Translations under genes and position numbers: made by a program | Assembly: GCA_012295275.1 (NCBI GenBank) | Contig: CM022670.1 | Location: forward strand, 34,698,801-34,710,300 | Direction of reading: 5' to 3' | Length of the DNA: 11,500 nucleotides | DNA from: Chrysomallon squamiferum | Lineage: Eukaryota > Mollusca > Gastropoda > Neomphalida > Peltospiridae | The notes under the pieces: generated by a model | What the model saw: the letters and a program-made list of their open reading frames with translations, nothing else | Database searches by the model: none | Told to the model about the DNA's origin: nothing | Part shown: in pieces, positions 11,201-11,500 of the stretch | Position numbering within the stretch: position 1 is the first letter of the stretch | How the letters are laid out: each line of letters begins with the position of its first letter

Positions 11201-11500
11201 GGTGGATTTCACATTTAGATTTGTATCCCATTCTCTGGCTATCTCTTTAAATTTTAAAATGCAAAATCTAAAAGAATTCTACAGCTAAGAAAATTTCATA
11301 TGAAGATGCTGAACCTGTTTTAAAAATTTGTTTAATACTGTAAACAAGTAATATATATTTCAATTGTCTCAGAGTTCGAACATCCACTTAAATATTTTGT
11401 GATTTTCAGATTTTAAAAGGTATCTAACAACATTATTTCTAATAAGACTAATTTTTCTTGATAATCTCATTTATATTTCAATTTTGATTTCTTTTTTAAA

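Larger units (their letters stand above)
8611..11500 (+). other. AT-rich 3' flank without recognisable gene (distal 3' UTR or intergenic)
   Basis: No exon-like GC rise, no conserved peptide and no RNA gene was seen on either strand. The ORFs at 9054-9269 and 10042-10236 are low-complexity Phe/Tyr/Ile/Lys-rich translations of AT-rich DNA. Further AATAAA hexamers occur at 9413, 9526, 10317, 10925 and 11195, so a long 3' UTR is possible. Simple repeats include AAT near 9540, GCAT (9639-9652), a 20-bp tandem pair (9781-9820), an A13/T8 block (10186-10206) and TA near 10878-10894. Confidence 0.6.

Noticed and set aside
1-11500. CRISPR array, transposase, reverse transcriptase, viral gene, tRNA or rRNA
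   Set aside because: Both strands were scanned by eye; no regularly spaced repeats with unique spacers, no such protein motifs and no RNA gene signatures were seen.

Overview
This is eukaryotic, probably invertebrate animal, DNA. A single protein-coding gene on the + strand is cut into short, relatively GC-richer exons separated by very AT-rich introns full of microsatellites and homopolymers. The exon sequences, joined at conventional splice sites, read as the C-terminal part of a myotubularin-family phosphoinositide 3-phosphatase of the MTMR6/7/8 subfamily. The presence of a C-terminal FYVE-type zinc finger fits an invertebrate gene; the repeat-rich introns would suit a mollusc or other spiralian, but the phylum cannot be fixed from this window.

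Layout. The window opens inside the gene: position 1 falls in an internal exon, and the ATG there is an internal methionine codon. By comparison with human MTMR6 (recalled, not aligned) roughly 200 N-terminal residues, including the PH-GRAM domain, lie upstream. Nine exon segments are supported: 1-126, 1723-1855, 2240-2349, 2869-2991, 3619-3872, 4196-4330, 4838-4964, 5467-5922 and 7560-7715. All reading phases agree and they encode 539 residues ending in TGA (7713-7715). Seven introns are GT-AG; the last (5923-7559) has a GC donor and splits the FYVE finger.

Protein. In window residue numbers: myotubularin phosphatase domain about 1-300 with an intact CX5R active site (C135 to R141), a coiled-coil candidate about 309-360, a Ser/Asp-rich linker about 361-448, a short helical stretch about 449-465, and a FYVE-type finger about 467-527. 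The expected role is removal of the 3-phosphate from PI3P and PI(3,5)P2 on endosomal membranes, probably in complex with an MTMR9-type inactive partner through the coiled coil.

After the stop (7716-11500) the sequence is AT-rich, with several AATAAA signals, a perfect 17-bp inverted repeat and small tandem repeats, and no second gene that I can recognise. No tRNA, rRNA, CRISPR array, transposon ORF or viral gene was seen. This is mostly an ordinary gene. The points most worth checking are the GC-AG intron inside the FYVE domain with its read-through tail and AATAAA array, the in-frame skippable exon that holds the whole active-site loop behind a long CU tract, and a hairpin starting at +3 of the exon 5 donor.
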